From CAYVMN01 sp964452575 (GTDB lineage: Bacteria; Desulfobacterota; DSM-4660; Desulfatiglandales; Desulfatiglandaceae): a stretch of DNA of 14,712 nucleotides. The DNA lies in NCBI GenBank assembly GCA_964452575.1, contig CAYVMN010000119.1, positions 1-14,712 on the forward strand, given 5' to 3'. The position numbers and the translations under genes were made by a program. Each line of letters starts with the position of its first letter. The first letter of the stretch is position 1. The notes below the pieces were generated by a model. That model was not told where the DNA came from. It saw only the letters and a program-made list of their open reading frames with translations, and did no database searches. Shown here in pieces: positions 14,020-14,712 of the stretch.

Positions 14020-14055
14020 GGGGAGCAAATCAATGTTATCAATTTGCCCCCTTTT
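14020..14055 (+). terminator. GC-capped hairpin with T tract between two minus-strand genes
   Basis: GGGGAGCAAAT (14020-14030) pairs with ATTTGCCCCC (14042-14051) with one bulged base, around an 11-base loop, and TTTT follows on the plus strand. It has the form of an intrinsic terminator for plus-strand transcription, but no plus-strand gene ends here. On the minus strand it lies between the 34-residue gene and the dehydrogenase gene and has no T tract, so it could instead stabilise or separate those mRNAs. Confidence 0.45.
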
Positions 14056-14076
14056 GTGAAGCGAGGCCAACGTCAC

Positions 14077-14181
14077 CTATTTTTTAGATTTCTTGACCTC
14101 TTTCGGCTCTTTTGCAGCCCTTTTGGCTTTCTGCTTCAAAGGAATACAGCCGCAGCCACAATTTTTCTTCTTGTCCGTCAT
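14077..14181 (-). CDS. 34-residue Cys- and Lys-rich miniprotein (CGCGC)
   Basis: The frame starts MTDKKKNCGCGCIPLKQKAK and ends EVKKSKK, giving 34 residues. Three cysteines alternate with glycine (C8, C10, C12), flanked by lysine-rich segments: 13 of 34 residues are Lys. AGGAGG lies eight bases before ATG 14181 (plus-strand 14190-14195), and the whole AAAGGAGGTGAT leader matches that of the 63-residue gene, supporting real translation. ATG 14187 is too close to the ribosome site. The CGCGC motif is shared with the 63-residue protein and nearly with the ArsR repressor (CTCGC). A metal or Fe-S ligand role is plausible, and the basic tail may bind nucleic acid or an acidic partner (both inferred). 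No known family is recognised. Confidence 0.68.
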   Translation of the reverse strand: MTDKKKNCGCGCIPLKQKAKRAAKEPKEVKKSKK

Positions 14182-14249
14182 CTTCATCACCTCCTTTCTG
14201 GGTGGATTAGACCTCATGTTTAAGAATAAAGATCAGAGAAAGCAATCAA

Positions 14250-14273
14250 ATAATTAAGCAACTACTTAATTAT
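14250..14273. promoter_or_regulatory. Perfect palindrome, probable ArsR-family operator
   Basis: ATAATTAAG (14250-14258) and its exact inverse CTTAATTAT (14265-14273) flank a six-base CAACTA spacer. The AT-rich dyad has the size and symmetry of ArsR/SmtB-family operators. It lies downstream of the repressor gene and 69 bases before the start of the 34-residue CGCGC gene, where it could control the 34-residue, dehydrogenase and 63-residue genes. TATAAT within the right half on the minus strand could be a -10 element, though no good -35 was found. Confidence 0.6.
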
Positions 14274-14292
14274 AACCACAAAAAAATTCTTG

Positions 14293-14703
14293 TTAGGTTT
14301 TTCCTTCGAGCTCCCTGACCCTTGCTCGTACAGTCGTCAACTCGTTTTTCAGGACCTCCTCATATTTCTTAAGCGATTCCAGATCTGACCGATTCAATTC
14401 CATTTTTTTAAATTCACCCGTTCCTCCACATCCGCATGTGCAGACTTTGTTTAGCAATTGTCCACAGTTTTCCAAAGCTTTTTCGTCAATCGAGTAGGGT
14501 ATCCAATAGCCTTTTCTTTCACTCCTGAGAAGACCTGCCTGTTTCAATATTTTCAAGTGCTGGGACACCGCTGCCGTTGTGATTCCTAATTGTTCTGCGA
14601 TATTTTTGGCCCCAAGGGGCCCCTGAGATTTTAATAGCTCGATTATCTTTACCCGTCTTTCGACGGCCAATACCTTGAACATCTCTGAAGGGTCGAATGT
14701 CAT
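14293..14703 (-). CDS. ArsR-family winged-helix repressor with Cys cluster and C-terminal coiled coil
   Basis: The 136-residue protein begins with a typical ArsR winged helix: FKVLAVERRVKIIELL (9-24), recognition region AKNIAEQLGITTAAVSQHLKIL (32-53) and wing SERKGYWIPYSI (61-72). Instead of the classic ELCVCDL metal site in helix 3 it has cysteines at C80, C88, C90 and C92 (ENCG...VCTCGCGG) after the wing. A coiled coil then runs from about 105 to 135 (LESLKKYEEVLKNELTTVRA onward, ending ELEGKT), longer than most ArsR proteins. The Cys cluster probably binds a metal ion or an Fe-S cluster and releases DNA on binding or oxidation (inference). ATG 14703 lies nine bases from the window edge, so its ribosome site is mostly not visible. 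It likely acts on the palindrome downstream of its own gene. Confidence 0.88.
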   Translation of the reverse strand: MTFDPSEMFKVLAVERRVKIIELLKSQGPLGAKNIAEQLGITTAAVSQHLKILKQAGLLRSERKGYWIPYSIDEKALENCGQLLNKVCTCGCGGTGEFKKMELNRSDLESLKKYEEVLKNELTTVRARVRELEGKT

Positions 14704-14712
14704 GACTTTGAA

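Noticed and set aside
1..14712. CRISPR arrays, tRNA genes, insertion sequences or phage genes
   Set aside because: No repeat-spacer pattern, cloverleaf-like segment, transposase or integrase motif was seen on either strand by eye.

Overview
The window looks like part of a chromosome from an anaerobic or micro-aerobic Gram-negative bacterium of moderate GC content, most likely a deltaproteobacterium (Desulfobacterota). This is an inference from gene content. There is a UGA-decoding selenoprotein, an SQR-type flavoprotein and a DsrE-type protein, an outer-membrane beta-barrel with its RND and LolA-like partners, and an acyl-CoA dehydrogenase. No rRNA, tRNA, CRISPR array, insertion sequence or phage gene was seen.

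Plus strand, 76-2807, redox block. The first gene (76-393) is a 105-residue thioredoxin-fold protein whose codon 16 is an in-frame TGA. A compact hairpin with an AGGUU loop lies 25 nt downstream, as in bacterial SECIS elements, so I read the TGA as selenocysteine. It is followed by a glycine-cleavage-H-like protein in which the lipoyl lysine is not at its usual place, a thioredoxin reductase with a CATC active site, and a class I methyltransferase. This trio of selenoredoxin, H-like protein and TrxR is the best candidate here for an undescribed system.

Plus strand, 2907-9246, sulfur oxidoreductase and export block. An SQR-family flavoprotein and an OsmC-family thiol protein precede three genes joined by 4-nt ATGA/GTGA overlaps: an MMPL/RND transporter, a periplasmic LolA-like protein and an outer-membrane beta-barrel. 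Together they would span inner membrane, periplasm and outer membrane and probably move a hydrophobic or lipid-like substrate.

Plus strand, 9246-12383. An 8-codon minicistron links the beta-barrel gene to a membrane-anchored class III cyclase homologue with altered catalytic residues. Then come a DsrE-like protein, a TVP38/DedA-type membrane protein, a SHOCT protein and a 50-residue protein matching only the C-terminal half of YnfA (UPF0060). A strong nested hairpin at 12465-12525 separates this strand from the converging minus-strand genes.

Minus strand, 14703-12564. Gene order is an ArsR-family repressor, a 34-residue CGCGC protein, an acyl-CoA dehydrogenase homologue lacking the catalytic glutamate at both known sites, and a 63-residue CGCGC protein. 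The repressor's C-terminal part (Cys cluster plus coiled coil) resembles most of the 63-residue protein. A perfect 9-6-9 palindrome lies just before the 34-residue gene and is the probable ArsR operator. This suggests a metal- or redox-responsive unit built on Cys-rich miniproteins.
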